DNA of 64,000 nt from Nocardiopsis quinghaiensis (GCF_008638365.1 NZ_ML703338.1:62001-126000), one strand, 5' to 3'; shown: positions 1-8,603, numbered from the stretch's first letter. The notes: generated by a model from the letters alone, not told the origin. Numbers and translations are program-made.

Positions 1-2
1 TG

Positions 3-827
3 GCGGCCTCGGTGCCCTTCTTCTGGGGCTGGGGCCTGAGCCTCACCGACATCGCCATCGCCTCGGTCTTCTACCTGATCAGCGGACTGGGCATCACGGT
101 CGGTTTCCACCGCCACTTCACCCACGGCTCGTTCAAGGCCAAGCGCCCGCTGCGCATCGCGCTCGCCGTCGCCGGCTCCCTGGCCATCGAGGGCAGTGTC
201 ATCAAGTGGGTCGCGGACCACCGCCGCCACCACAAGTACGCCGACGCCGAGGGCGACCCGCACTCGCCGTGGCGCTTCGGCGACGACTGGAAGTCGGTGG
301 CCAAGGGCCTGTACTACGCGCACATGGCGTGGATGTACCTGGACGAGAAGAAGACCTCGCCGCGCCGCTTCACGCCCGACCTGCTCAAGGACAAGGACGT
401 CGTCCTCGTCGACAAGCTGTTCCTGCCGATCGTGCTCTTCTCCCTGGGCGCTCCGGCCCTCATCGGCGGCCTGGTCACCATGTCCTGGTGGGGCGCGCTG
501 ACCGCGTTCTTCTGGGCGAGCCTGGTCCGCGTCGCCCTGCTGCACCACGTCACCTGGTCGATCAACTCCATCTGCCACACCATCGGCGAGGAGAACTTCG
601 AGGTGCGCGACCGCTCCCGCAACGTGTGGTGGCTGGCCGTCCCGTCCTTCGGCGAGTCCTGGCACAACCTGCACCACGCCGACCCCACCTGCGCGCGCCA
701 CGGCGTGCTCAAGGGCCAGATCGACATCTCCGCCCGCGTCATCTGGTTCTTCGAGAAGTTCGGTTGGGCCAGCAAGGTCCGCTGGCCCAACACCGAACGG
801 CTCGCCGCCAAACGGGTCAGCCCCTAG
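3..827 (+). CDS. Acyl-CoA / fatty acid desaturase, 5'-truncated by the window edge
   Basis: Membrane di-iron fatty acid desaturase that introduces a cis double bond into acyl chains for membrane lipids. All three histidine boxes are visible: HRHFTH near nt 110, HRRHH near nt 220 and HNLHH near nt 662. Hydrophobic stretches lie before the first box and between the second and third boxes. The reading frame is open to the left edge (codons GCG GCC TCG precede the GTG at 12), so the true start probably lies outside the window and the GTG is unlikely to be the start. The stop is 14 bp before a TetR regulator on the same strand, suggesting one transcript and regulation of lipid desaturation by that regulator. 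Confidence 0.9.
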   Translation, partial: AASVPFFWGWGLSLTDIAIASVFYLISGLGITVGFHRHFTHGSFKAKRPLRIALAVAGSLAIEGSVIKWVADHRRHHKYADAEGDPHSPWRFGDDWKSVAKGLYYAHMAWMYLDEKKTSPRRFTPDLLKDKDVVLVDKLFLPIVLFSLGAPALIGGLVTMSWWGALTAFFWASLVRVALLHHVTWSINSICHTIGEENFEVRDRSRNVWWLAVPSFGESWHNLHHADPTCARHGVLKGQIDISARVIWFFEKFGWASKVRWPNTERLAAKRVSP

Positions 828-841
828 GATCGGTAGCCATC

Positions 842-1498
842 ATGGGAGTAGCCGACAGCGATCGGAAGGTCCGAGTGCGCCGCAAGCGCATGACGGGCAA
901 AGAGCGTCGGCAACAGCTTGTGGAGATCGGTCGGGAGCTGTTCGCCGAACGCGGGTTCGACGCGACCTCCGTTGAGGAGGTCGCCGCACGGGCCGGCGTG
1001 TCCAAACCCGTCGTGTACGAGCACTTCGGCGGCAAGGAGGGCATCTACGCGGTCGTGGTCGACCGGGAGATGCGCGTTCTCCTGGGGATGATGGGCGAGG
1101 CCCTCACCGCCGACAGCGCGCGGAACAAGATCGAGAACGCGGCTCTGGCCCTGCTGCGGTACGTGGAGGAGAACACGGTGGGGTTCCGGGTGCTGACCCG
1201 CGACTCGCACGTGGCCTCCGGCACCGGAAGTTTCGCCAGCCTGATCAACGACATCGCCAGCCAGGTCGAGTACATCATGGTCGACGAGTTCGCCGAGCGC
1301 GGCTACGACCCGGCGCTCGCGCCCATGTACGCCCAGGCCCTGGTGGGCATGTGGGCGCTGACCGGCCAGTGGTGGCTGGAGGTGCGCAAGCCCAAGCGCG
1401 AGGTGGTCGCGGCGCACCTGGTCAACCTGGCCTGGAACGGGCTGTCGAGCCTGGAGCCCAAGCCGAAGCTGCAGACCAGGCGGCGCAGGTCGGGCTGA
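842..1498 (+). CDS. TetR/AcrR-family transcriptional regulator
   Basis: A 218-residue one-component regulator. The N-terminal helix-turn-helix is clear around residues 20-65 (LFAERGFDATSVEEVAARAG then SKPVVYEHFGGKEGIYAVV). The rest is the all-helical ligand and dimerisation domain. The overall pattern, including GMWALTGQWWLE in the C-terminal half, resembles FasR-like regulators of fatty acid synthesis in mycobacteria. Together with the desaturase 14 bp upstream, this suggests an acyl-CoA-responsive lipid regulator; that role is inferred. The ATG at 842 was chosen because it precedes the whole helix-turn-helix. The frame is open much further upstream, but only as a shadow of the desaturase. 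An alternative start is the ATG at 890. Confidence 0.88.
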   Translation: MGVADSDRKVRVRRKRMTGKERRQQLVEIGRELFAERGFDATSVEEVAARAGVSKPVVYEHFGGKEGIYAVVVDREMRVLLGMMGEALTADSARNKIENAALALLRYVEENTVGFRVLTRDSHVASGTGSFASLINDIASQVEYIMVDEFAERGYDPALAPMYAQALVGMWALTGQWWLEVRKPKREVVAAHLVNLAWNGLSSLEPKPKLQTRRRRSG

Positions 1499-1520
1499 TC
1501 CTCCGGCGTCTGTTGACCTG

Positions 1521-1550
1521 TGGGGCGGGTATGTGCGCATACCCGCCCCA
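1521..1550. terminator. Hairpin terminator after the TetR gene
   Basis: Perfect 13-bp inverted repeat, TGGGGCGGGTATG and its complement, around a TGCG loop, starting 22 bp after the TetR stop. There is no U-tract, as is common in high-GC actinobacteria. It separates the TetR transcript from the MarR gene. Confidence 0.75.
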
Positions 1551-1551
1551 C

Positions 1552-1571
1552 TATCTTGATGTCAAGAGATA
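1552..1571. promoter_or_regulatory. Probable MarR operator
   Basis: The inverted repeat TCTTGA-TG-TCAAGA (1554-1567), extended by TAT and GATA flanks, lies 10-30 bp upstream of the MarR start codon. Spacing and symmetry match MarR-family operators, so the adjacent regulator probably represses its own promoter here. Binding is inferred from position. Confidence 0.55.
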
Positions 1572-1581
1572 AGCTGTCCCC

Positions 1582-2091
1582 ATGCGCGATGAAGTGGATG
1601 GGCTGATCGAGGCGTGGCGCTCCGAACGCCCGGACGTGGATGTGACACCCCTGGAGGTGTTCAGCCGGGTGTCCCGGCTCGCGCGCCACCTGGACCGCGC
1701 ACGGCGCACGGTCTTCACCGAGCACTCCCTGGAACCCTGGGAGTTCGACGTGCTGGCCGAGCTGCGCCGCTCCGGCCCCCCGTACGAGCTGAGTCCCGGG
1801 CGGCTGCTGCGCGCCACGCTGGTGACGTCGGGGACCATGACCAACCGGGTGGACCGGCTGGCCGCGGCCGGGCTGGTACGGCGGCGCCCCGACCCCGCGG
1901 ACAAGCGCGGAGTGCTCGTCCGGCTGACCGGGCAGGGCACCGAGCGCATCGACGCGGCCCTGGCGTCGCTGGTGAGCTACGAGGAGAGCCTTCTGGCCCC
2001 GATGCCCGACGAGGACCGGGATCGGCTGGCATCGTTACTGAGAAGCCTCCTGGCCCCCCTCGACAGGGGTCCGGACGGTCCGCAAGGGTAG
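1582..2091 (+). CDS. MarR-family transcriptional regulator
   Basis: A 169-residue winged-helix regulator. The wHTH is centred on residues 45-110: WEFDVLAELRRSG, then LLRATLVTSGTMTNRVDRL as recognition region, then VRRRPDPADKRGVLVRLT as the wing. The N- and C-terminal helices form the dimer interface. MarR proteins usually repress their own gene and a neighbouring efflux or stress gene, and release DNA on binding small phenolics or after cysteine oxidation. No cysteine is present here, so ligand binding is more likely than redox sensing. The ATG at 1582 gives the usual family length. A strong hairpin upstream and a palindromic operator just before the start indicate an independent, self-regulated unit. 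Confidence 0.9.
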   Translation: MRDEVDGLIEAWRSERPDVDVTPLEVFSRVSRLARHLDRARRTVFTEHSLEPWEFDVLAELRRSGPPYELSPGRLLRATLVTSGTMTNRVDRLAAAGLVRRRPDPADKRGVLVRLTGQGTERIDAALASLVSYEESLLAPMPDEDRDRLASLLRSLLAPLDRGPDGPQG

Positions 2092-2166
2092 TGGCCGAGC
2101 GGTACCCGTCCCTCACCGGGCCCGCCGTCCGGGCGCGAACCACATTCCGGGCTTTGGAGATCACTG

Positions 2167-3105
2167 ATGCGAAGGTGGATGGCCGCGGTGGCCGCGGCCG
2201 TGCTGGCCACGGGATGCGGCGGTGGCGACGACGGGGAGGCGGCGACCGCCCCGAGCTACTACCTGTCCCTGGGCGACTCGCTGGCCGTGGGCGTACAGCC
2301 CGACGAGAACGGTCAGCCCGAGGAGACCCCGGACGGGTACACCGACATCCTCCACCGCACCCTGTACGACTCCGACTCCACGCTGCGGCACGAGCGGGCG
2401 GGGTGCGGCGGCGAGGACACGACCACCTTCGTCGAGGGCGGGCTCCCCGACTGCGAGGAGCGCTACGAGAGCGGTTCGCAGCTGGAGGAGGCCGAGGCGT
2501 TCCTGGCCGAGCACGGGGGACGGGTGGACCTGGTGACCCTCACCATCGGCGCGAACAACTTCACCGACTGCGTGGATGGCGTACGCGGTACCGGCAGCGG
2601 GGCCGCGGGCCCCGGGGGCATCGGGATCGACGAGGAGTGCGTGGCCGACGGGCTGGAGCGCGTCGAGACGGAGGTCCCCGTGATCGCAGAACGGCTGCGC
2701 ACGGCGGCCGGACCCGACACGCAGATCATCGGCATGACCTACTACAACCCGTTCCTGGCGCTCATGCTGCTGGACGGGGACCCCGCCGGGGAGGCGGGCG
2801 AGGCGGCTGGGGAGGAGCCCGGCGGCGACGAGCTCGCGGAGCGGGCGGTCGGCGTCCTCACGCAGCTGAACGAGTCGCTCACCGCGTCCTACTCCGCGGC
2901 CGGGATCGACGTCGCGGACGTGGGTACGGCGTTCGAGTCCACCGACGACGAGGTGCCCGCCGACAGCGGCACCGGAATGCCGGTGAACCTCCAGAACGTC
3001 TGCGACCACACGTGGATGTGCGACATCAGCCGGGGGCCGGACATCCACACCAACGAGGCGGGCGCGCGGAAGATCGCGGAGGTCTTCGCCGGACAGGTCG
3101 ACTGA
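2167..3105 (+). CDS. SGNH/GDSL-hydrolase lipoprotein, copy 1
   Basis: A 312-residue predicted lipoprotein of the SGNH hydrolase fold (esterase or lipase type). The signal peptide ends in a lipobox, LATGC, near residue 17, so the protein should be anchored on the outer face of the membrane. Block I is LSLGDSLA (nucleophile Ser), block III is IGANNF and block V is DIHTNEAG (catalytic Asp-His). RBS GGAG lies 7 nt before the ATG. A second, closely similar copy follows 156 bp downstream on the same strand. Paired cysteines are conserved between the copies. The substrate is unknown; extracellular acyl-ester or cell-envelope hydrolysis is the family expectation. Confidence 0.85.
   Translation: MRRWMAAVAAAVLATGCGGGDDGEAATAPSYYLSLGDSLAVGVQPDENGQPEETPDGYTDILHRTLYDSDSTLRHERAGCGGEDTTTFVEGGLPDCEERYESGSQLEEAEAFLAEHGGRVDLVTLTIGANNFTDCVDGVRGTGSGAAGPGGIGIDEECVADGLERVETEVPVIAERLRTAAGPDTQIIGMTYYNPFLALMLLDGDPAGEAGEAAGEEPGGDELAERAVGVLTQLNESLTASYSAAGIDVADVGTAFESTDDEVPADSGTGMPVNLQNVCDHTWMCDISRGPDIHTNEAGARKIAEVFAGQVD
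2401..2515 (+). repeat. 115-bp block identical to 3511-3625
   Basis: This segment of SGNH copy 1 is identical base for base to 3511-3625 in copy 2 (offset 1110 bp). Other long identical stretches flank it, for example around the GANN motif and around the segment encoding MTYYNPFLA. The surrounding sequence has diverged, which points to a recent duplication or gene conversion. Confidence 0.85.
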
Positions 3106-3261
3106 CCGGCACCGGCCACCATCCGTTCCCGGCCCCGTCCCCACGCTCGCGGGAGGCGGGGCCGCCGCCGTGTGCCGCACGCCGCACGGGCCGTCCCGCG
3201 TGGGGACCGCGCCCCTGGGTAGTCACAGCCCCGGTGGGCCCAGTCGATCTGTGGGGGACAC

Positions 3262-4236
3262 GTGCGAATCGGGTGGACGGCCGCGGCGGCCGCGGTCGTA
3301 CTGGCCGCGGGGTGCGCGGGCGGCGATGACGGCGGCGGTGACGGCGGCTCCTCCTCCGGGGAGGGCTACTACCTCTCCCTGGGCGACTCGCTGGCCGTGG
3401 GCGTGCAGCCCGGCGAGGACGGCCGCCCCCGGGAGACCTCGGAGGGGTACACCGACATCCTGTACCGCACCCTGCGCGAGGAGGACCCCGGACTGAGGCA
3501 CGAGCGGATGGGGTGCGGCGGCGAGGACACGACCACCTTCGTCGAGGGCGGGCTCCCCGACTGCGAGGAGCGCTACGAGAGCGGTTCGCAGCTGGAGGAG
3601 GCCGAGGCGTTCCTGGCCGAGCACGAGGGAGGGGTGGACCTGGTGACCCTCACCATCGGCGCGAACAACTTCACCGACTGCGTGCGGGGGGTGAACTCCC
3701 CCGACGGCAGGGCTCCGAGCTCCGAGGACGTGGACATCGGCTCCGCGTGCGTGGACGAGGGCCTGGACCGGCTGGAGGAGGAGGTCCCCGTGATCGCCGA
3801 ACGGCTGCGCACGGCGGCCGGACCCGACACGCAGATCATCGGCATGACCTACTACAACCCGTTCCTGGCGTTCCTCCTGCTGGACGGGGACCCCGCGCAC
3901 CAGGCGGCGGCCTCCGCCGAGGAGGCCGAGGAGGTCTTCCCCGAGAGGGAGGCCCGGAGCGGGCTCGCCGAGGAGGCGGTGGAGGTCCTCACCGAGGTCA
4001 ACGGGATCCTCACCGACGCCTACAAGGCCGAGGGGATCGACGTCGCGGACGTGGACGCCGCCTTCGAGTCGACCAACGGAGAGGTGCCCGAGGGCAGTGA
4101 CACCGGGATGCCGGCGAACCTCCAGAACATCTGCGACCACACGTGGATGTGCGACGGCGACCGCGGCCCGGACATCCACCCCAACGAGGAGGGCGCGCGG
4201 AAGATCGCGGGCGTCTTCGCCGAGCAGGTGAACTGA
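3262..4236 (+). CDS. SGNH/GDSL-hydrolase lipoprotein, copy 2
   Basis: A 324-residue paralogue of the gene immediately upstream. It has the same layout: GTG start, signal peptide with lipobox LAAGC, a short Gly/Asp/Ser linker, LSLGDSLA with the nucleophile Ser, IGANNF, and DIHPNEEG with the catalytic Asp-His. It differs mainly in the variable insert after the GANN block (ending in CVDEGLDRLEEE) and in an acidic insert before the final helices. The tandem arrangement and blocks of identical DNA show a local duplication. All catalytic residues are kept, so both copies are probably active. They may have divergent substrates. Confidence 0.85.
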   Translation: MRIGWTAAAAAVVLAAGCAGGDDGGGDGGSSSGEGYYLSLGDSLAVGVQPGEDGRPRETSEGYTDILYRTLREEDPGLRHERMGCGGEDTTTFVEGGLPDCEERYESGSQLEEAEAFLAEHEGGVDLVTLTIGANNFTDCVRGVNSPDGRAPSSEDVDIGSACVDEGLDRLEEEVPVIAERLRTAAGPDTQIIGMTYYNPFLAFLLLDGDPAHQAAASAEEAEEVFPEREARSGLAEEAVEVLTEVNGILTDAYKAEGIDVADVDAAFESTNGEVPEGSDTGMPANLQNICDHTWMCDGDRGPDIHPNEEGARKIAGVFAEQVN

Positions 4237-4301
4237 CCGACGGCGCCAGGCCCTGGCCACCCGTACCGGGTCGGGCCGCCGGGGCCCACCCGGACGACCG
4301 G

Positions 4302-4802
4302 CTACTCCGCCCCTTCGGGGAGCGAGTCCTCGATGAGCGCGACGATCCGGGGGTCGTCCGGCACCGTGTTCGGGGAGAAGCGGTGAACGGCGCCGTCGGG
4401 GAGGACGAGGAACTTCTCGAAGTTCCACCGCACCCTTCCGGATCTGCCCTCGTTGTCGGAGACCGAGGCGAGCTCGGCGTAGAGGGGGTGGCGGTTTCTT
4501 CCGTTGACCCTCACCTTGCGCATCATGGGGAACGTGACGCCCCACGTGGCCGCGCAGTATCCCGCGATCTTCCTTTCGCTGCCGAACTCCTGGAGGAACT
4601 GGTTGCTGGGAAAACCGAGCACGGTGAAGCCCCTGCCGCCGTACTGGTGCTGCAAGGCCTCCAACCGCGCGTACTGCGGGGTGAGACCGCAACGCGAGGC
4701 GACGTTGACCACCAGCCTCACCTTGCCGGACCACTCGCCGAACGTCGTCTGGCGTCCGTCGATCAGCGTCACCGGGATCTCGTCCAGGTCCAGGGAGGTC
4801 AT
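4302..4802 (-). CDS. Glutathione peroxidase family thiol peroxidase
   Basis: A 166-residue cytoplasmic peroxidase that reduces hydroperoxides. The peroxidatic cysteine lies in NVASRCGLTPQY, with the structural partner WNFEKFL near the C-terminus. The usual FPCNQF motif reads FPSNQF, so that cysteine is lost. The cysteine in GYCAATWGVTFP, at the resolving position of thioredoxin-dependent members, is kept. This fits thioredoxin or mycothiol-linked turnover rather than a selenoenzyme. ATG 4802 is preferred because AGGAAG sits about 7 nt upstream. GTG 4811 would overlap that ribosome binding site. The gene is convergent with the SGNH pair. Confidence 0.9.
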   Translation of the reverse strand: MTSLDLDEIPVTLIDGRQTTFGEWSGKVRLVVNVASRCGLTPQYARLEALQHQYGGRGFTVLGFPSNQFLQEFGSERKIAGYCAATWGVTFPMMRKVRVNGRNRHPLYAELASVSDNEGRSGRVRWNFEKFLVLPDGAVHRFSPNTVPDDPRIVALIEDSLPEGAE

Positions 4803-4928
4803 GGCGTTCACTTCCTGCCTTCTCGGGGGTGTTCACTCGACGCGCGGTGCTTCCCCGGGGGTGTGGGGAAGCGCGCGCGGCCGTGATGGAAATCCTCCCC
4901 GGAAAACGGACTCGATCACTCGTTCCAC

Positions 4929-4960
4929 GGCTCCGGCATGCGAGGACGCGTGCCGGAGCC
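4929..4960. terminator. Hairpin between the ABC-F gene and the peroxidase gene
   Basis: Perfect 10-bp inverted repeat GGCTCCGGCA / TGCCGGAGCC with a 12-nt loop, in the 290-bp gap downstream of the ABC-F stop. It is probably that gene's terminator. The rest of the gap (4803-5092) shows no gene. Confidence 0.5.
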
Positions 4961-5092
4961 CGTCACGGGCCGGGACGTGTCAGCCGAAGGGTCCTCGGGG
5001 CGCGCGAAAGGGGGCCGGCCGTTTTCGCCGACCCCGACCGAACGATCCCCCATGTCGGGGCTGACGGGTCTTGTTCGCGCGCGGAGGGCCGC

Positions 5093-6871
5093 CTACTCGT
5101 CGACGGCCTCGGCCTGCTCCAGCCAGACCTCCTCCAGAGTGCCGCGTTCGGCGGCCAGGGTCTTGGCCTCGGTGTCGAGTTCGGCGAGCCTGGCGTAGTC
5201 GTCGGCCGCTGCGGCCATCAGCTCGTGCAGCTCCGCCTCGCGCTTGGTGATGCGGTCCATGCGCCGCTCGACGCGCTGCATCTCCTTCTGCGCGGTGCGC
5301 CGCTCGGCCGCCGACACGGCGGGCCGCTCCGGCGCGGCCCCCGCCGCGGCCGTCTCGGACGCGCCCTGCGGCAGGGTGCCCTCCCCCGCGGTCCGCGCGC
5401 GGCGCTCCAGGTACTCGTCCACGCCGCCGGGCAGGAACGCCAGGCTGCCGTCGCCCATGAGGGCCATCACCCGGTCGGTGATGCGCTCCAGGAAGTAGCG
5501 GTCGTGGCTGACCAGCACCAGGGATCCCGGCCAGCCGTCGAGCAGGTCCTCCAGCTCGGTGAGGGTCTCGATGTCCAGGTCGTTGGTGGGCTCGTCCAGC
5601 AGCAGCACGTTGGGCTCGTCCATGAGCAGCCTCAGCAGCTGGAGGCGGCGGCGCTCGCCACCGGACAGGTCGCCGATCGGGGTCCACTGGCGCTCGCCCC
5701 GGAACCCGAACCGCTCCAGCATCTGGCTGGCGGTGTAGTCGCGCTTGCCGATGGTGATGTGCTCGCGGATCTCCATGACCGCCTGGAGCGGGCGGAGCGC
5801 GGGATCCAGCTCGACGATGTTCTGGGACAGGTGGGCGAGCTTGACGGTCCGGCCGGTGCGGACGCTGCCGGTGTCGGGATCGCGCTCCTGGGCGAGGATC
5901 CTGAGCAGGGTGGACTTGCCCGCACCGTTCACACCGACCAGGCCGACCCGGTCGCCGGGGCCCAGCTGCCAGGTGAGGTGGTCGAGCAGGACCCGGTCGG
6001 GGACGGACACCGACACGTTCTTGAGGTCGATGACGGTCTTGCCCAGCCGGGCGCTGGCGAAGCGGACGAGTTCGACGGTGTCGCGGACCGGCGGCTCGTC
6101 GGCGATGAGCTGGTTGGCCGCCTCGATGCGGAACTTGGGCTTGGAGGTGCGGGCCGGGGCGCCGCGGCGCAGCCAGGCCAGCTCCTTGCGCATGAGGTTC
6201 TGGCGGCGCTCCTCGGCGGCGGCCGACTGGCGCTCGCGCTCGGCCTTGGCCAGGACGTAAGCGGCGTAGCCGCCCTCGTAGCGTTCGACGGCGCCGCGGC
6301 CGATCTCCCAGGTTCGGGTGGTGACGGCGTCCAGGAACCAGCGGTCGTGGGTGACGACCACGAGCGACTCGGGTCGGCCGCGCAGGTGCTCGGCGAGCCA
6401 GGCGATGCCCTCGATGTCGAGGTGGTTGGTGGGCTCGTCCAGGGCGATGAGGTCGTGGTCGTCGACCAGGAGCCTGGCCAGGCCGGAGCGGCGGCGCTCC
6501 CCGCCGGAGAGGCCGCTCATGGGGGTGTCCAGTCCCCAGCCGCCGAGGAGGCCGCGCAGGATGTCGCGGATGCGGGCGTCACCCGCCCACTCGTGTTCGG
6601 CGCGGTCGCCCAGGACGAACTCCCCGACCGTGGTGTCGGGGAAGGTGTCGCGCTGGTGCAGGAACCCGACGCGCAGGCCGCGGTTGTGCACCACCCGCCC
6701 GGAGTCGGGCACGGTGATGCCGGAGAGCACGGAGATCAGCGTGGACTTGCCGCCGCCGTTGCGGCCGACCACGCCGATGCGTTCACCCTCCTCCACACCG
6801 AGCGACACCTTGTCGAGGAGCACGAGCGGCCCGTAGGCCAGGGACACGTCCTGAAGATTGACCAGATTCAT
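5093..6871 (-). CDS. ABC-F family ATPase (Uup/ribosome-associated type)
   Basis: A 592-residue soluble protein with two tandem ABC ATPase domains and no membrane segments, the ABC-F arrangement. ABC1 has Walker A GRNGGGKST and signature LSGGERRR. ABC2 has Walker A GVNGAGKST and signature LSGGERRR. Both Walker B regions read LDEPTN. The linker between them is charged and helical (about residues 230-275). A C-terminal Lys/Glu-rich coiled coil of about 80 residues, following an Ala/Pro-rich linker, resembles the Uup C-terminal domain. ABC-F proteins act on ribosomes in translation control, ribosome rescue or antibiotic protection. The C-terminal coiled coil favours an Uup-like housekeeping role, but resistance cannot be excluded. 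Confidence 0.9.
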   Translation of the reverse strand: MNLVNLQDVSLAYGPLVLLDKVSLGVEEGERIGVVGRNGGGKSTLISVLSGITVPDSGRVVHNRGLRVGFLHQRDTFPDTTVGEFVLGDRAEHEWAGDARIRDILRGLLGGWGLDTPMSGLSGGERRRSGLARLLVDDHDLIALDEPTNHLDIEGIAWLAEHLRGRPESLVVVTHDRWFLDAVTTRTWEIGRGAVERYEGGYAAYVLAKAERERQSAAAEERRQNLMRKELAWLRRGAPARTSKPKFRIEAANQLIADEPPVRDTVELVRFASARLGKTVIDLKNVSVSVPDRVLLDHLTWQLGPGDRVGLVGVNGAGKSTLLRILAQERDPDTGSVRTGRTVKLAHLSQNIVELDPALRPLQAVMEIREHITIGKRDYTASQMLERFGFRGERQWTPIGDLSGGERRRLQLLRLLMDEPNVLLLDEPTNDLDIETLTELEDLLDGWPGSLVLVSHDRYFLERITDRVMALMGDGSLAFLPGGVDEYLERRARTAGEGTLPQGASETAAAGAAPERPAVSAAERRTAQKEMQRVERRMDRITKREAELHELMAAAADDYARLAELDTEAKTLAAERGTLEEVWLEQAEAVDE

Positions 6872-6966
6872 CAGTATCCATTGTGGCGGCAGTACCGCGG
6901 TGCGCGAACCGTCTCCCGCCGCAACCGCTCAGCGGTCCGTACCCGGCGGCACGGCCACCGCCGCCC

Positions 6967-7872
6967 CTACACCAGGAAGAAGTCCCGGGCGGCCTTGGCG
7001 ATCCCCTCCGGGTCCAGCCCGTGGACCCGGTCGTGCCGCGCCGGGGTCCCGTAGGCGCGCACCTCGTGGTCCCGGGCGACTCCCAGCCCCAGCTGACGGT
7101 GGCGCCGGTCGGCCAGCGCCTCGGCCACCTCGTGCGCGGAGGTCCCCCGCAGGTACGGCTCCACCACGAGCACGTCGGCGCTGCCCGCCGCTCCGGTCAG
7201 CGCGCTCAGCCCCTCCCGGTCGAACGGGCGCACGGTGGCCGTGTAGGCGACGGTCACGTCCAGGTCCGCGGTCGCCTCCAGCACCCGGTCCAGCATCGGC
7301 CCGACGGCCACCACCACCCCGGCCGATCGCGGCGAGCCCGTCCGCAGCACGCTGAGGCGTCCGCCGACGGGCAGCGGTGCCCGGTTGGCGGCCTCGGACA
7401 GCCGCACGTACACGCGGTGCTCCCCCGGGAGCGCGGCGGCCAGGGCGCCGCGCACCTCGTCCGGGTGGCCGGGCGCGTACACCGTCCACCCCGGCAGGCT
7501 GTCCAGCAGGGCCACGTCACCGGGGGCCTGGTGTGTGCGCCCCGCGTCGGAGGCGTCATAGGAGGCGCCGATGCTCACCAGGACGGCGCCGGCGTCCTGG
7601 TGGCCGAGGTCCAGCTTGACCTGCTCGAAGGGCCGTTCCACCAGGAACGGCGCGTAGCTGTGCACGACCGGCCGCATCCCTGTCAGGGCCAGTCCTCCGG
7701 CCACGCCGATCATGGCCTGTTCCCGGATGCCCACGTCGATCACCCGGCCCGGGTGCCGGGCGGCGGAGGCACGGAACATCCCCGCGGAGATGGCGGCCAG
7801 CACGACGGCGACCCTCGGGTCCTCGTCCATGGCCCGGCTGACGGTGGCGGCGAAGGTCTCACGCATGTTCAT
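6967..7872 (-). CDS. Transketolase, C-terminal (pyrimidine-binding) subunit
   Basis: A 301-residue subunit carrying the Pyr and C-terminal domains of transketolase. The glutamate-bearing DVGIREQAMIGVAGGLAL segment activates the thiamine diphosphate ring, and HQAPGDVALL lies in the substrate-binding half. The ATG at 7872 follows AGGAG at a good distance and lies 11 bp after the stop of the gene for the N-terminal half, so the two are translated from one message. The pair would form an alpha2beta2 enzyme moving two-carbon ketol units in the pentose phosphate pathway or in a secondary sugar pathway. A one-gene transketolase is normally present elsewhere, so this set may be specialised. Confidence 0.88.
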   Translation of the reverse strand: MNMRETFAATVSRAMDEDPRVAVVLAAISAGMFRASAARHPGRVIDVGIREQAMIGVAGGLALTGMRPVVHSYAPFLVERPFEQVKLDLGHQDAGAVLVSIGASYDASDAGRTHQAPGDVALLDSLPGWTVYAPGHPDEVRGALAAALPGEHRVYVRLSEAANRAPLPVGGRLSVLRTGSPRSAGVVVAVGPMLDRVLEATADLDVTVAYTATVRPFDREGLSALTGAAGSADVLVVEPYLRGTSAHEVAEALADRRHRQLGLGVARDHEVRAYGTPARHDRVHGLDPEGIAKAARDFFLV

Positions 7873-7883
7873 CGGACGCTCTC

Positions 7884-8588
7884 CTAGGGACGGACGCGGG
7901 CGACGACGGCCAGCGGCCGTCCGGTGTGGGGGCGGGTGAGGGCCTCGTACAGGGCGTCCTGGTCGCGCCCGGACACGTCGCGGGCCTCCCAGCCCTCGGC
8001 CGCGAAGCGCGTGCCGATCCCGCCGGGCCACCCGTGGCCGGAGGAGGCGTTGTCCACGACGACGACGGTGAGGTGGTCCACGCCGAGGCGGCCGGCGACC
8101 GCGACGGCCTCGTGGTTGCTGCCCTCGTCGAGTTCGCCGTCGCCCACGAGCACCACCACACGGGGCTCGGCGCCGTCGGGCCGGCGGATCCGCTGGGCGC
8201 GCAGGCCGAGCGCGGTGCCCAGGCCCAGCGGCAGCCCGTGTCCGAGGGACCCGCTGCCGATCTCCGCGCCGGGCACGAGGACCCGGTCGGGGTGGTGGCC
8301 GAGCGGCGAGTCGAAGGCGGCCCAGCCGCGCAGGACGGACACGTCCAGGAAGCCCTTGGCCGCGAGCACTGCGTAGAAGGCCGCGGGCCCGTGCCCCTTG
8401 GAGAGCAGGAACCGGTCGCGGGCCGGGTCCTCGGCGGTGTCGGGGGTGACGGCCAGCACACGGTCGTAGAGCACCCAGACCACGTCGAGTGTGGAGTGGG
8501 CGGCTCCCCTGTGCTTCTCGTCACCCTCCATGAGTCCGATGAGGGCGGGGAGGTCGGCGTAGCGCGAGAGGGCGGCTGCTGTCGTCAT
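7884..8588 (-). CDS. Transketolase, N-terminal (ThDP-binding) subunit
   Basis: A 234-residue subunit with the diphosphate-binding domain. It has the ThDP/metal motif GDGELDEGSNHEA, the upstream LSKGHGPAAFYAVLA and the SGSLGHGLPLGLGTALG loop, all typical of transketolase. It is the first gene of a two-gene operon with the C-terminal half. The start lies just downstream of a MerR/SoxR-like palindrome that sits in the promoter spacer. Split transketolases are known in archaea and in many actinobacterial accessory loci. Substrate and pathway are not shown by the sequence. Confidence 0.88.
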   Translation of the reverse strand: MTTAAALSRYADLPALIGLMEGDEKHRGAAHSTLDVVWVLYDRVLAVTPDTAEDPARDRFLLSKGHGPAAFYAVLAAKGFLDVSVLRGWAAFDSPLGHHPDRVLVPGAEIGSGSLGHGLPLGLGTALGLRAQRIRRPDGAEPRVVVLVGDGELDEGSNHEAVAVAGRLGVDHLTVVVVDNASSGHGWPGGIGTRFAAEGWEARDVSGRDQDALYEALTRPHTGRPLAVVARVRP

Positions 8589-8603
8589 GCCCCTCAGTGT
8601 TCA

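Noticed and set aside
206..841. Upstream extension of the TetR reading frame
   Set aside because: It overlaps the desaturase in another frame, is Arg/Pro-rich shadow sequence, and the TetR domain begins only after 842.
4829..7054. 741-codon plus-strand frame opposite the ABC-F gene
   Set aside because: Antisense shadow; the minus-strand ABC-F protein has two intact ATPase domains.
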